Source: Pseudomonas jessenii
GTDB lineage: Bacteria > Pseudomonadota > Gammaproteobacteria > Pseudomonadales > Pseudomonadaceae
DNA length: 64,000 nt
Assembly: GCF_002236115.1 (NCBI RefSeq)
Contig: NZ_NIWT01000005.1
Coordinates: 655,884 to 719,883, forward strand
Direction of reading: 5' to 3'
In this document: positions 15,853 to 24,057 of the stretch, piece by piece
Layout of the letters: every line of letters starts with the position of its first letter
Position numbering within the stretch: the first letter of the stretch is position 1
Program-made: the position numbers and the translations under genes
The notes under the pieces: generated by a model
What the model saw: only the letters and a program-made list of their open reading frames with translations
The model's database searches: none
What the model was told of the DNA's origin: nothing

Positions 15853-16923
15853 ATGGCCAAGCCTGGATTTCGCCTCGCGTTGTTTGCCACCTTGCTGGCA
15901 CTGATTGTGGTGTTGCTCGGCGCCTACACGCGCCTGACCCACGCCGGCCTCGGCTGCCCGGACTGGCCCGGCTGCTATGGCTTCATCAGCGTGCCGAAAA
16001 GCGAAGCCCAACTGGCCCATGCCGAATTGCATTTCCCGGACGCTCCGGTCGAGGCCCATAAGGGCTGGAACGAGATGATCCACCGCTACTCCGCCGGCAC
16101 GCTGGGGCTGTTGATCGCGGTGTTGGCGGGTCGTGCGTGGGTGCATCGCCGCCATCCCGGACAGCCGGTGAAGCTGCCGTTGTTCCTGTTGGCGGTGGTT
16201 GTTGGCCAGGCCGCGTTCGGCATGTGGACGGTAACGCTCAAGCTCTGGCCGCAGGTGGTCACCGGGCATTTGCTGGGCGGCTTCGCGACCTTGAGCCTGT
16301 TGTTTCTGCTGACCTTGCGCCTGTCCGGCGTACTGCCGGCGCTGACCGTGCCACGACGTTTGCAGCACTGGGCGACGGCAGGGCTGTTGCTGGTGATCGG
16401 GCAAATCGCCCTCGGGGGCTGGGTCAGTTCCAATTACGCCGCCGTGGCCTGCATCGACTTTCCGACCTGTCACGGCCAGTGGTTGCCAGCGGCGGACTTC
16501 GCCAACGGCTTTCACCTGACCCAGCACATCGGCCCGAACTACCTCGGCGGGCAACTGGACAGCGATGCCCGTACGGCCATTCACCTGACTCATCGCATCG
16601 GCGCGTTACTGGTCACCCTGGTATTGCTCGGTCTGGCCTGGCAACTGAAGGCGGTTGGCATGACGCGCCTGGCAGGCCTGGTGCTGATCGCCCTCGGCGC
16701 ACAAATCACCCTGGGCATCAGCAACGTGCTGTTCCATCTGCCGCTGCCGGTGGCCGTCGCGCATAACGCGGGCGGCGCGGCGCTGTTGCTGACCATGGTG
16801 CTGGTCAATTACCACGCCCGAACCAGTCTGGTCCGGGTCAAGCAAGCGCGCTGGCACTTCAGCCCGCGTAAACACTCAGCCGGGCCCATAACAATAAAAG
16901 GAGAAATGCCATGGCGATTCTGA
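15853..16923 (+). CDS. ctaA: heme A synthase (COX15/CtaA)
   Basis: 356 residues, eight membrane spans expected in two homologous four-helix halves. It oxidises the C8 methyl group of heme O to the formyl group of heme A. The conserved N-terminal motif LTHAGLGCPDWPGCYG and heme-ligand histidines (IHRYSAGTLG, HLTHRIGAL) are visible. The stop overlaps the start of the heme O synthase gene by 13 bp, so the two steps of heme A synthesis are translationally linked. Confidence 0.93.
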   Translation: MAKPGFRLALFATLLALIVVLLGAYTRLTHAGLGCPDWPGCYGFISVPKSEAQLAHAELHFPDAPVEAHKGWNEMIHRYSAGTLGLLIAVLAGRAWVHRRHPGQPVKLPLFLLAVVVGQAAFGMWTVTLKLWPQVVTGHLLGGFATLSLLFLLTLRLSGVLPALTVPRRLQHWATAGLLLVIGQIALGGWVSSNYAAVACIDFPTCHGQWLPAADFANGFHLTQHIGPNYLGGQLDSDARTAIHLTHRIGALLVTLVLLGLAWQLKAVGMTRLAGLVLIALGAQITLGISNVLFHLPLPVAVAHNAGGAALLLTMVLVNYHARTSLVRVKQARWHFSPRKHSAGPITIKGEMPWRF

Positions 16924-17810
16924 TCGGCGAACGTCCCAGTCAGGCGATCTGGCGTGACTACCTGGAACTGACCAAGCCCAAAGTCGTGGTGCTGATGCTC
17001 ATCACTTCGCTGGTGGGAATGTTCCTCGCGACCCGCGCCGGCGTGCCGTGGACAGTGCTGATTTTCGGCAACCTGGGCATCGCCCTGTGTGCCGGTGGCG
17101 CGGCGGCGGTCAATCATGTGGTGGACCGGCGCATCGACGCGGTGATGGCGCGCACCCACAAACGGCCGCTCGCCGAAGGCCGGGTTTCGCCGACCGCCGC
17201 GCTGACGTTCGCGCTGGTATTGGCGGTCCTCGGGCAAGCCATGCTGCTGGCGTTCACCAACCCGCTGACCGCGTGGCTGACCCTCGCCTCGTTGCTCGGC
17301 TACGCGGTGGTCTACACCGGATTCCTCAAGCGCGCGACCCCGCAGAACATCGTCATCGGTGGACTGGCCGGTGCCGCGCCGCCATTGCTTGGCTGGACCG
17401 CCGCCACCGGTCACGTCAGCGCCGAACCGCTGCTGCTGGTGCTGATCATCTTCGCCTGGACCCCGCCGCACTTCTGGGCGCTGGCGATCCATCGCAAGGA
17501 GGAATACGCCAAGGCCGACATCCCGATGTTGCCGGTCACCCATGGCGAGCACTACACCAAGATTCACATCCTGCTTTATACCTTCGCATTGCTTGCCGTC
17601 AGCCTGATGCCTTATGTGATCCACATGAGCGGCACGCTCTACCTGGTCTGCGCGCTCGGGTTGGGCGCGCGGTTTCTGCAATGGGCCGTGGTGCTGTACC
17701 GTGGCACTCGGCCGCACGCGGCAATCAACACGTTCAAGTACTCTATCTACTACTTGTTCCTGCTGTTTATCGCCCTGCTCGTAGACCACTACCTATTGTT
17801 GAACCTATGA
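16911..17810 (+). CDS. ctaB: heme O synthase (protoheme IX farnesyltransferase)
   Basis: 299 residues, UbiA-type prenyltransferase with about nine membrane spans. It adds farnesyl to protoheme to give heme O. The polyprenyl-binding signature is seen as NHVVDRRIDAVMARTHKRPL, and a second conserved loop lies at HRKEEYAKADIPMLPV. The gene is also called cyoE. It overlaps ctaA at the start and sco at the end (ATGA at 17807-17810). Confidence 0.95.
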   Translation: MAILIGERPSQAIWRDYLELTKPKVVVLMLITSLVGMFLATRAGVPWTVLIFGNLGIALCAGGAAAVNHVVDRRIDAVMARTHKRPLAEGRVSPTAALTFALVLAVLGQAMLLAFTNPLTAWLTLASLLGYAVVYTGFLKRATPQNIVIGGLAGAAPPLLGWTAATGHVSAEPLLLVLIIFAWTPPHFWALAIHRKEEYAKADIPMLPVTHGEHYTKIHILLYTFALLAVSLMPYVIHMSGTLYLVCALGLGARFLQWAVVLYRGTRPHAAINTFKYSIYYLFLLFIALLVDHYLLLNL

Positions 17811-18442
17811 CTCGAACCCAGAAAACCGTCTTCATACTTGTCGCCCTGGTCGCACTGATCCTGGGCCTGACCGTCAACAAGGTGCTGTCCGGGAAAAACC
17901 AGGGCGATCCGACGGCGCTGATCGACGCCGGCATCATCTTGCTGCCGCAGAGCCGTAATCTGCCGGACGTGATGATGACCAATCAGGACGGCCAGCCGGT
18001 CGCGATCAATGAATTGAAAGGCAAGTGGAGCCTGCTGTTCTTCGGCTACACCTTCTGCCCGGACATCTGCCCGACCACCCTCGCCCAGTTGCGGCAGATC
18101 AAGAGCGAGTTGCCGCCCGAGGCTGTGGATAAATTGCAGATTGTGCTGGTCAGCGTCGACCCGAACCGCGATACGCCCAAGCAGCTCAAGCAGTACCTGG
18201 GCTACTTCGACCCGCAGTTCATCGGCCTGACCCCGGCGTCGACCGATGAACTGCAAACGATCGCCAACGCAGTGAGCATTCCGTTCATTCCGGCGGACAC
18301 GAGCAAGCCGAACTACACCGTTGATCACAGCGGCAACCTCGCGGTGATCGGGCCGGATGGGACACAGCGTGGGTTCATTCGGGCGCCGTTGAACAATGCG
18401 AAGCTGGTGGCGCAGTTGCCGGTGATGCTCAAGCGCAACTGA
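17807..18442 (+). CDS. SCO-family copper chaperone for CuA assembly
   Basis: 211 residues. One N-terminal membrane anchor (about 8-25) precedes a periplasmic thioredoxin-like domain with the copper motif CPDIC (Cys84, Cys88) and the conserved distal histidine in YTVDHSG (His175). Sco/SenC proteins deliver or reduce copper for the CuA centre of subunit II. It is the last gene of the oxidase operon. A broken second copy of its 3' third lies 370 bp downstream. Confidence 0.93.
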   Translation: MTRTQKTVFILVALVALILGLTVNKVLSGKNQGDPTALIDAGIILLPQSRNLPDVMMTNQDGQPVAINELKGKWSLLFFGYTFCPDICPTTLAQLRQIKSELPPEAVDKLQIVLVSVDPNRDTPKQLKQYLGYFDPQFIGLTPASTDELQTIANAVSIPFIPADTSKPNYTVDHSGNLAVIGPDGTQRGFIRAPLNNAKLVAQLPVMLKRN

Positions 18443-18458
18443 AAACACCACCAAACCC

Positions 18459-18548
18459 TGTGGGAGCGAGCTTGCTCGCGATGGCGGTGTATCAGTCAGC
18501 TTGGATGTTGAATGTTATGGCCCCATCGCGAGCAAGCTCGCTCCCACT
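18459..18548. repeat. REPIN behind sco
   Basis: An inverted REP pair (GTGGGAGCGAGCTTGCTCGC starting about 18460, partner 18523-18547) lies just behind the sco stop codon. Confidence 0.9.
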
Positions 18549-18569
18549 GGGGCCGTATTTCCAGGCACA

Positions 18570-18602
18570 AAAAAGGGGATGCACTTGGCATCCCCTTTTT
18601 CG
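18570..18602. terminator. intrinsic terminator, related to the metQ terminator
   Basis: The stem AAAAGGGGATGC/GCATCCCCTTTT ends in a T-run. Its layout (distance to the following metQ fragment and the A/T tails) parallels the terminator at 20375-20412 although the stem sequence differs. Confidence 0.85.
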
Positions 18603-18616
18603 TTTACGTCAGCTGA

Positions 18617-18766
18617 TCAGAACGCCGGCACCACCGCGCCTTTGTACTTCTCGAGGATGAAGGCTTTCACTTCCGGGCTGTGCAGCGCGGTAACCAGCTT
18701 CTTCATCGCATCGGTGTCCTTGTCGTCTGGACGGGCTACGAGGATGTTCACGTAAGGCAAGTCGCT
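18617..18766 (-). pseudogene. metQ 3'-end fragment (duplicate of 20425-20574)
   Basis: This 150-bp stretch corresponds base for base, without indels, to the last 49 codons and stop of metQ at 20425-20574; I count four mismatches. Read on the minus strand, three are silent and one changes Ser to Leu (SDSPYVN to SDLPYVN). Similarity stops abruptly at 18766, where unrelated AT-rich DNA begins. It has no start and is a fragment. It keeps its own terminator (18570-18602), which has diverged far more than the coding part. Confidence 0.92.
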
Positions 18767-18811
18767 AAACTAACAGTGCATTCTTGGCAAAATCCAGCAT
18801 TATCTGAATCA

Positions 18812-19001
18812 CAGTTTCAACAGCCTAGCGGCGGCGTCGGTGGAAGAAATTCAGATGTTGGTCAACTCAGTAAGAGTTCCGCTCATTCCAGCGACAGAAA
18901 AATTACACGGTTGCTTACAGCGGAAATCTGGTGGTGATCGAGCCCGCGTCTATTCACCGTTGAATAACCTGTATTTGGTAGCGCAGGCACTGGCGATGAT
19001 T
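18812..19001 (+). pseudogene. degenerate second sco 3' fragment
   Basis: Translated in shifting frames, this stretch follows residues about 138-207 of the intact Sco protein at 17807-18442. EEIQMLVNSVRVPLIPA matches DELQTIANAVSIPFIPA, NYTVAYSGNLVVIEP matches NYTVDHSGNLAVIGP, and SPLNNLYLVAQALAMI matches APLNNAKLVAQLPVML. At least two frame changes are needed, and the conserved copper-binding histidine has become tyrosine. The base composition is AT-richer than real sco. It is a dead paralogue fragment, older or of different origin than the adjacent metQ copy. Confidence 0.8.
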
Positions 19002-19046
19002 GAGACTAACGAAATTATCAGTCTAAAGCTTGTATCTTTGTCGCCT

Positions 19047-19093
19047 ATAGAACTGCACTTCCAACATATCAATCATGTAGTGTGCAGTTCTAT
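19047..19093. repeat. 12-bp inverted repeat downstream of the Rhs gene
   Basis: ATAGAACTGCAC at 19047-19058 and GTGCAGTTCTAT at 19082-19093 are perfect inverted copies 23 bp apart. There is no T-run, so it is not a typical intrinsic terminator; it may be a factor-dependent end for the Rhs transcript or a relic of the insertion. Confidence 0.6.
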
Positions 19094-19117
19094 TGAGTTA
19101 TACGGTAAATTATAATC

Positions 19118-20206
19118 TCAGATTTTAAGCCAGTCCTCATGCCGCAGTAGATTTACCCGTGCACCCATACCTTCCAAAAACTCTTTTACGGGGTAAAGCG
19201 ATCTGTACGGTGGTTGATAATGTCCAGATCTATGGGCGATTGCATACTCCTGGTTTCCTGTTTGCCGGATGTATCCAGCACTAATAACGGTAGACCTATT
19301 AACGTATGCGCTCAGCGTTGGGTGAGTTGTGTCAGAACCAATTATAAAGTCTCTCTTGTCGGTATAAACAAATTTAGTACGCTCTGAAATATCCACATGC
19401 TCAAGATCCTTAGCCAATGATACTCTGGTCAACGGCACTCGACGTGGTCCAAATTCTTCTGGTCGATTATTATAATGCTGCATATACTCCTCCGGAGAGG
19501 TAGGATGGCGGTTCTTAAAGAGCTCTGGCGACGACTCAACTAACGATTCCCTGGAAGTGGTCGCGCGGTATAATGTATCTGTTTTTTTAAGTTTTGAGCC
19601 AGCAGTTGAAGCTACAGGCGGGCCTTTTTTTGTTTTAAAAAATCTGAATGCTGATCTTATAGCTTTGAATAGAGAAAAATGGCCGCTTTCGTCATTTCGG
19701 TTAATCGGATCTCCTAAGCAATACACATACGGATTTAAACCGCCTTTTCCGAACGGACTTAAATTGTCAGGACTATTGAACCGCATCAACACCGGATTAA
19801 ACGCTCGGTAACCATTGCCCAGCAAGTAATGTCCAGTGAACGAGTCTGTCCGCTCGCCGTTGAACCCCAACAAACTTAGCAAGCCGCCACCAGCAGGACG
19901 ATGCCCGTAAGGCGAATAGGCAATGGCACTGAGTCGATTGGCTTTGACTACCTGCGATACTGAGTGCATTTGATCTGTCGCTAAAATCGAGGTTTCAACC
20001 AAATCACCCTGACGACTTTGTTGAGCCAAAAGTTGCTCGCCTTGCTGAAAAATCGAGCGTTGAACCTCGTCCTGAATTTCCGTGGCCAAGCGACTTTTGC
20101 AATAGAAGCGCTGAAGCCCAGCATCGCTTGATGGGGTCGTTCCGATCAGTCGGTCCAGCGGATCGTATTGATAACGACAAAGTACATCTTGAGCATCGGC
20201 AGGCAT
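19118..20206 (-). CDS. orphan RHS-repeat-associated core protein with variable C-terminal domain (putative polymorphic toxin)
   Basis: 362 residues from ATG 20206, which has AGGAG eight bases upstream. Residues 10-22 contain an Rhs/YD-type repeat (RYQYDPLDRLIG). Residues about 95-176 form the Rhs-associated core (YSPYGHRPAGGG, GNGYRAFNPVLMRFNSPD, NPYVYCLGDPINRNDESGH). After this core comes an unrelated, more AT-rich tail (177-362), as in Rhs toxins where the tail is swapped. The tail contains TLYRATTSRE and SGHYQP but I cannot assign an activity. The long Rhs shell is absent, so it is a short stand-alone form. No immunity gene follows; only decayed DNA lies downstream. Flanked by duplicated metQ ends, it appears inserted. 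Confidence 0.8.
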   Translation of the reverse strand: MPADAQDVLCRYQYDPLDRLIGTTPSSDAGLQRFYCKSRLATEIQDEVQRSIFQQGEQLLAQQSRQGDLVETSILATDQMHSVSQVVKANRLSAIAYSPYGHRPAGGGLLSLLGFNGERTDSFTGHYLLGNGYRAFNPVLMRFNSPDNLSPFGKGGLNPYVYCLGDPINRNDESGHFSLFKAIRSAFRFFKTKKGPPVASTAGSKLKKTDTLYRATTSRESLVESSPELFKNRHPTSPEEYMQHYNNRPEEFGPRRVPLTRVSLAKDLEHVDISERTKFVYTDKRDFIIGSDTTHPTLSAYVNRSTVISAGYIRQTGNQEYAIAHRSGHYQPPYRSLYPVKEFLEGMGARVNLLRHEDWLKI

Positions 20207-20305
20207 GAACTGAACTCCTGAGGGTCTAGATCCAGATGATTCAGATTCGTTATTCGGCGTAAGACTGTCTACTAGCAGAACTGATAGGGTGGCGGTCAAA
20301 ACGAT

Positions 20306-20360
20306 CCCTGTAGGAGCCCGGATTACCGGCGATGGCGCCAGCAAGCCAGCCCCTACAGGG
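20306..20360. repeat. REP-like palindrome of a second family
   Basis: Starts CCCTGTAGGAGCC and ends with CCCCTACAGGG, enclosing GGCGATGGCG. It resembles but is distinct from the main REP type in this window, and lies upstream of the Rhs gene near the right boundary of the scar. Confidence 0.7.
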
Positions 20361-20374
20361 TCTGTGTTTCGGGC

Positions 20375-20412
20375 AAAAAAATGGGGCGCATTCGATGCAC
20401 CCCATTTTTTGT
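20375..20412. terminator. metQ intrinsic terminator
   Basis: The stem AAAAATGGGGCGCA/TGCACCCCATTTTT lies 12 bp beyond the metQ stop and has A- and T-runs on both sides, so it can act in both directions. Confidence 0.88.
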
Positions 20413-20424
20413 TACAGCTTCAAA

Positions 20425-21195
20425 TCAGAACGCCGGCACCACCGCGCCTTTGTACTTCTCGAGAATGAAGGCTTTCACTTCCGGGCTGTGCAGCGCGGTA
20501 ACCAGCTTCTTCATCGCATCGGTGTCCTTGTCGTCTGGACGGGCAACGAGAATGTTCACGTAAGGCGAGTCGCTGCCTTCGATGAACAGCGCATCCTTGG
20601 CCGGATCGAGCTTGGCTTCCAGCGCGTAGTTGGTGTTGATCAGCGCCAGGTCGACCTGAGTCAGCACGCGCGGGATGGTCGCGGCTTCCAGTTCGCGGAT
20701 TTTCAGATCCTTGGTGTTCTCGGTGATGTCCTTGACGGTCGACAGGATGTTGTTCGAATCCTTCAACTTGATCAGGCCGGCCTTGGCCATCAGCAACAGC
20801 GCACGGCCGCCGTTGGTAGCGTCGTTCGGGATGACCACGTTGGCACCGCCAGGCAGTTCAGCGATGGTCTTGTACTTGCTGGAGTAAGCGCCCAGGGGCT
20901 CCAGATGCACGCCAGCCACAGAAACCAGATGGGTGCCCTTGGCCTTGTTGAACTCATCCAGGTACGGCTGGTGCTGGAAGAAGTTGGCGTCCAGGCGTTT
21001 TTCCGCGACCTGCACGTTTGGCTGGATGTAGTCGGTAAATACCTTGACCTTCAGGTCCACGCCTTCTTTGGCCAGGGCCGGCTTCACGAATTCGAGGATC
21101 TCGGCGTGCGGAACCGGAGTGGCCGCGACGGTCAGGGTTTCAGCGTGGGCAGAGAATGCCGCAACGGCCGCGAAGGCCACGAGTAGTTTTTTCAT
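20425..21195 (-). CDS. metQ: methionine ABC transporter substrate-binding protein MetQ (NlpA family)
   Basis: 256 residues. The signal peptide ends at SAHA; there is no lipobox cysteine, so the mature protein appears to be soluble in the periplasm rather than a lipoprotein. The body shows NlpA/MetQ features: VAATPVPHAEILEF near the N-terminus, NFFQHQPYLDEFN and IPNDATNGGRALLLM. It binds D/L-methionine for the MetNI transporter. It is the last gene of the leftward metN-metI-metQ operon. Its final 150 bp are duplicated at 18617-18766. Confidence 0.95.
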   Translation of the reverse strand: MKKLLVAFAAVAAFSAHAETLTVAATPVPHAEILEFVKPALAKEGVDLKVKVFTDYIQPNVQVAEKRLDANFFQHQPYLDEFNKAKGTHLVSVAGVHLEPLGAYSSKYKTIAELPGGANVVIPNDATNGGRALLLMAKAGLIKLKDSNNILSTVKDITENTKDLKIRELEAATIPRVLTQVDLALINTNYALEAKLDPAKDALFIEGSDSPYVNILVARPDDKDTDAMKKLVTALHSPEVKAFILEKYKGAVVPAF

Positions 21196-21255
21196 TCAGC
21201 TAACTCCATGTGAGGCGCCCGTTTGGCGCCTGCCAGCGAATGGCCGGCTCATGTC

Positions 21256-21930
21256 TTACTTACGGGAAAAGTGGACGACCAATTTGTCGCCAACGGTTTG
21301 CAGTACCTGGACCAGTACCAGCAGCAACACCACTGTCACCACCATCACATCGGTCTGGAAACGCTGGTAACCGAAACGGATCGCCAGGTCACCCAGACCA
21401 CCAGCGCCAACGACACCGGCCATCGCCGTGTAGGACACCAGTGTAATGGCGGTCACCGTAATCGCCGCGAAGATGCCCGGACGAGCCTCAGGCAGCAAGG
21501 CATTGGTGATGATCTGTCGTGTAGTCGCGCCCATGGCCTGGGTCGCTTCGATGATGCCGCGATCCACTTCACGCAGGGCGGTTTCCACCAGGCGCGCGAA
21601 AAACGGCGTGGCACCCACTACCAGCGGCGGAATTGCACCGGCGACACCAAGGGAGGTACCGGTGATCAACACGGTGAACGGAATCATCACGATCAGCAGG
21701 ATGATGAACGGCAGCGAGCGCAGGATGTTCACCACCAGCGACAACATCGCGTAGATGCCTTTGGCTTCCAGCAACTGGCGCGGGCTGCACAGGAACAGCA
21801 GCACACCCAGCGGCAGGCCAAGCAGTACGGTGAACAACAGCGAACCACCCAGCATCAGCAAGGTGTCACCGGTGGCCAGCCAGATTTCGAACCAGTCGAT
21901 ATTGGCGAAGAAACTTGTCAGGGCTTCCAT
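21256..21930 (-). CDS. metI: methionine ABC transporter permease MetI
   Basis: 224 residues, five membrane spans expected. The binding-protein-dependent transport EAA-like loop is present (EATQAMGATTRQIITNALLPEARPG region, about 135-160). Together with MetN it forms the inner-membrane methionine importer. The ATG at 21930 shares one base with the metN stop, so translation is coupled. A 60-bp gap separates it from metQ. Confidence 0.95.
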   Translation of the reverse strand: MEALTSFFANIDWFEIWLATGDTLLMLGGSLLFTVLLGLPLGVLLFLCSPRQLLEAKGIYAMLSLVVNILRSLPFIILLIVMIPFTVLITGTSLGVAGAIPPLVVGATPFFARLVETALREVDRGIIEATQAMGATTRQIITNALLPEARPGIFAAITVTAITLVSYTAMAGVVGAGGLGDLAIRFGYQRFQTDVMVVTVVLLLVLVQVLQTVGDKLVVHFSRK

Positions 21931-22937
21931 TAGCGCAGCACCTCCATGTGGACGTCGGCTGCGGTGAAGCGGGCGAAGGCTGCTTCCATGTCACCGCCGG
22001 TCACGGCCAGGGTCAGTTGCCCGTAGGGGATGTCTTTGATGCGGTCGATGCGACCGGCCAGGATGCTGTAGTCCACACCGGTTTCCCGGGCGACGGTGCC
22101 CAGCAACGGCGCGTAGGTCGCGTCGCCCTGGAAGGTCAGACGCACGATGCGGCCTGGCACGTGAGCGAAGTCGTCACGCTGTTCGCTTTCGTCGATCTGC
22201 TCGTCTTCCTGCACGAAGCGCTTGGTGGTCGGGTGCTTCGGATGCAGGAACACTTCGGCCACCGAGCCTTGCTCGACGATCACGCCGGCGTCCATCACGG
22301 CCACCTGGTCGCAGACCCGGCGGATCACGTCCATCTCGTGGGTGATCAACACGATGGTCAGTTTCAGCTCGCGATTGATCTCGGCCAGCAATTGCAGGAC
22401 CGATGCGGTGGTTTGCGGGTCGAGGGCGCTGGTGGCTTCGTCGCACAGCAGGATTTTTGGCTTGGTCGCCAGTGCACGGGCAATGCCGACACGCTGCTTC
22501 TGCCCGCCGGACAATTGCGCCGGGTACTTTTTCGCGTGGTCGGACAAGCCGACCCGCGCCAGCAACTCGGCCACGCGCGAATCGATCTCGCTGCGCGACA
22601 ATTCGCCGGCCAGGGTCAGAGGCAGCGCGACGTTGTCGGCGACAGTCTTGGAGGCCAGCAGGTTGAAGTGCTGGAAAATCATCCCGACCTGCTGACGGAA
22701 GCGGCGCAGGCCGTTGGCGTCGAGTGCAGTGACTTCTTCACCGTCGACGGTGATTTTGCCGCCACTGGCGTTTTCCAGGCGATTGATCAGACGCAGCAGG
22801 GTACTTTTTCCTGCGCCGGAATGACCGATCAAGCCGTAAACCTGCCCGTTCTCAATCGTCAGACTGGTCGGATGCAGGGCGGGGATTTCCTTACCGGCGA
22901 CGCGGTAGGTTTTATGGACGTTTTGAAACTCGATCAC
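21930..22937 (-). CDS. metN: methionine ABC transporter ATPase MetN
   Basis: 335 residues. The ATPase domain has Walker A GHSGAGKST, the signature LSGGQKQR and Walker B ILLCDEATSALD, with the H-loop after it. The C-terminal ~90 residues form the NIL regulatory domain (PYGQLTLAVTGG), which senses methionine and inhibits transport. It is the first gene of the operon, starting at 22937 with the promoter in the gap to its right. Confidence 0.96.
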   Translation of the reverse strand: MIEFQNVHKTYRVAGKEIPALHPTSLTIENGQVYGLIGHSGAGKSTLLRLINRLENASGGKITVDGEEVTALDANGLRRFRQQVGMIFQHFNLLASKTVADNVALPLTLAGELSRSEIDSRVAELLARVGLSDHAKKYPAQLSGGQKQRVGIARALATKPKILLCDEATSALDPQTTASVLQLLAEINRELKLTIVLITHEMDVIRRVCDQVAVMDAGVIVEQGSVAEVFLHPKHPTTKRFVQEDEQIDESEQRDDFAHVPGRIVRLTFQGDATYAPLLGTVARETGVDYSILAGRIDRIKDIPYGQLTLAVTGGDMEAAFARFTAADVHMEVLR

Positions 22938-23303
22938 GTAGCGAACCTTGTGGGGCGCGTTAGAAAAGGATCAGCGGTTAGCCGGGCGCGCATTTTAGCC
23001 TGTCCGTATAGAGGTTCTTAGCATTTATTTCGTATTTGTCCTGTCATTTGGCAATAACGCGATCAAAGGTCAGAAAAAGGAACGGCTGAAGAAACTCACC
23101 CAAGGCCGAAGGCAACTTCGACATGGTGGGCAGCATCGGGTTTGGGACAGGGAGGCGAAGGCCAAGGCGATTCCGGCCTGAAGATCTGCGGAGCCAGGGA
23201 GACCGCCATCGCGAGCAAGCTCGCTCCTACAGTAGAGAAGTGTTGGTCACAAAATGTGTGGGCAACCCGAAACCCTGTGGGAGCGAGCTTGCTCGCGATG
23301 CTT
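22938..23303. other. gap holding the metN promoter and a REPIN
   Basis: No gene is evident. The part next to metN (22940-23060) is AT-rich and must contain its promoter; I see no recognisable riboswitch. The right part is filled by the REPIN at 23206-23300. Confidence 0.5.
23206..23300. repeat. REPIN in reversed arrangement
   Basis: The REP copies CATCGCGAGCAAGCTCGCTC (from 23206) and GTGGGAGCGAGCTTGCTCGC (to 23300) face the opposite way from those of the other REPINs. Confidence 0.87.
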
Positions 23304-24020
23304 TTAAGATTTACGAGGCGTTAGAACCATCTGCGCCGGGACACTGCGCAAAATCTGCCGCTCCAGCTTCAGATCAAACTCAGGATCGAGTTTCTTCACC
23401 CGTTTGGTCAGCAAGTTGGCCAGCCAAGGGTAATCATTAGTGCGTGGAGCCTGAATGCTCACGTCGCACTGAAAATTCACCACATCGGCGGCAATGGCAT
23501 CCAGTTGGCGACGCAGTTTGCCCATATCGTTGATATTGAGCACGACCGTGGTGCTTTCAGCCGTCAGGTCGATAACCTTGGCTTTTGGCTTGGCTTCGGC
23601 AGCCTTGAGGGCGGCTTCGGCTCTTTCCAGTTCGGCCTTGCGCGCCTGGGCAATCGAGCCGTTGACTCCGCCGGTCAGTGCCGGAGCCTTGGGCATCAAC
23701 GCGCGGGCACGGCTCAGGGCAGTTGCTGCGGCATCCACGTCACCCTTTTGCAGCACGATCTGGCTGCGGCGCAGATAGGCTTCGGCCAGCTGCCGCTGGT
23801 ATTGCTCAAGCGAAGCATCGTTGGGCGATTCGGCCTGCAAGGCTGCCAATTGGTCTTCGGCGATGGCCAGTTCATCGCTGGCGATGTTTTGTTCCAGTTG
23901 TACGATGGCCGCGGCCCGCGCATCGGCGGCCTCGGTGGCCGCCGGTGGCGTGCTTTGGCAGGCGCCCAGCAGCAAAGAAAATGCGACAAGGAGCAGATAA
24001 CGGGAGGCGAACGACTTCAT
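23304..24020 (-). CDS. lipoprotein with helical repeats, PA5502-like
   Basis: 238 residues. The N-terminus is a lipoprotein signal with lipobox LLGAC (Cys20), so the protein is anchored to a membrane facing the periplasm. The first half is alanine-rich and helical, with TPR-like units (IVLQKGDVDAAATALSRARALMP); a coiled-coil stretch (about 125-150) follows. It lies 37 bp behind znuB on the same strand and is likely the last gene of the zur-znuC-znuB transcript, as PA5502 is in P. aeruginosa. Its role is unknown to me; zinc-dependent expression is an inference from position. Confidence 0.8.
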   Translation of the reverse strand: MKSFASRYLLLVAFSLLLGACQSTPPAATEAADARAAAIVQLEQNIASDELAIAEDQLAALQAESPNDASLEQYQRQLAEAYLRRSQIVLQKGDVDAAATALSRARALMPKAPALTGGVNGSIAQARKAELERAEAALKAAEAKPKAKVIDLTAESTTVVLNINDMGKLRRQLDAIAADVVNFQCDVSIQAPRTNDYPWLANLLTKRVKKLDPEFDLKLERQILRSVPAQMVLTPRKS

Positions 24021-24057
24021 TCCTGCGACTCTCTATTTGCGCAAAAAACGAGCAAGT

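Noticed and set aside
18840..19115. Apparent 91-codon gene in the scar
   Set aside because: Its first and third parts match Sco in frame, but the middle matches only in another frame, and the end runs into unrelated AT-rich DNA. It is a pseudogene fragment rather than a gene.
18767..20305. Insertion sequence or phage as the source of the Rhs segment
   Set aside because: No transposase, integrase, terminal inverted repeats at the borders or target-site duplication of normal size were found; the borders are gene-fragment duplications instead.
20207..20344. Longer N-terminus for the Rhs protein
   Set aside because: The frame is open to 20344, but the ATG at 20206 has a good AGGAG and begins at the point where stand-alone Rhs-core proteins start; the upstream part covers the REP-like palindrome.
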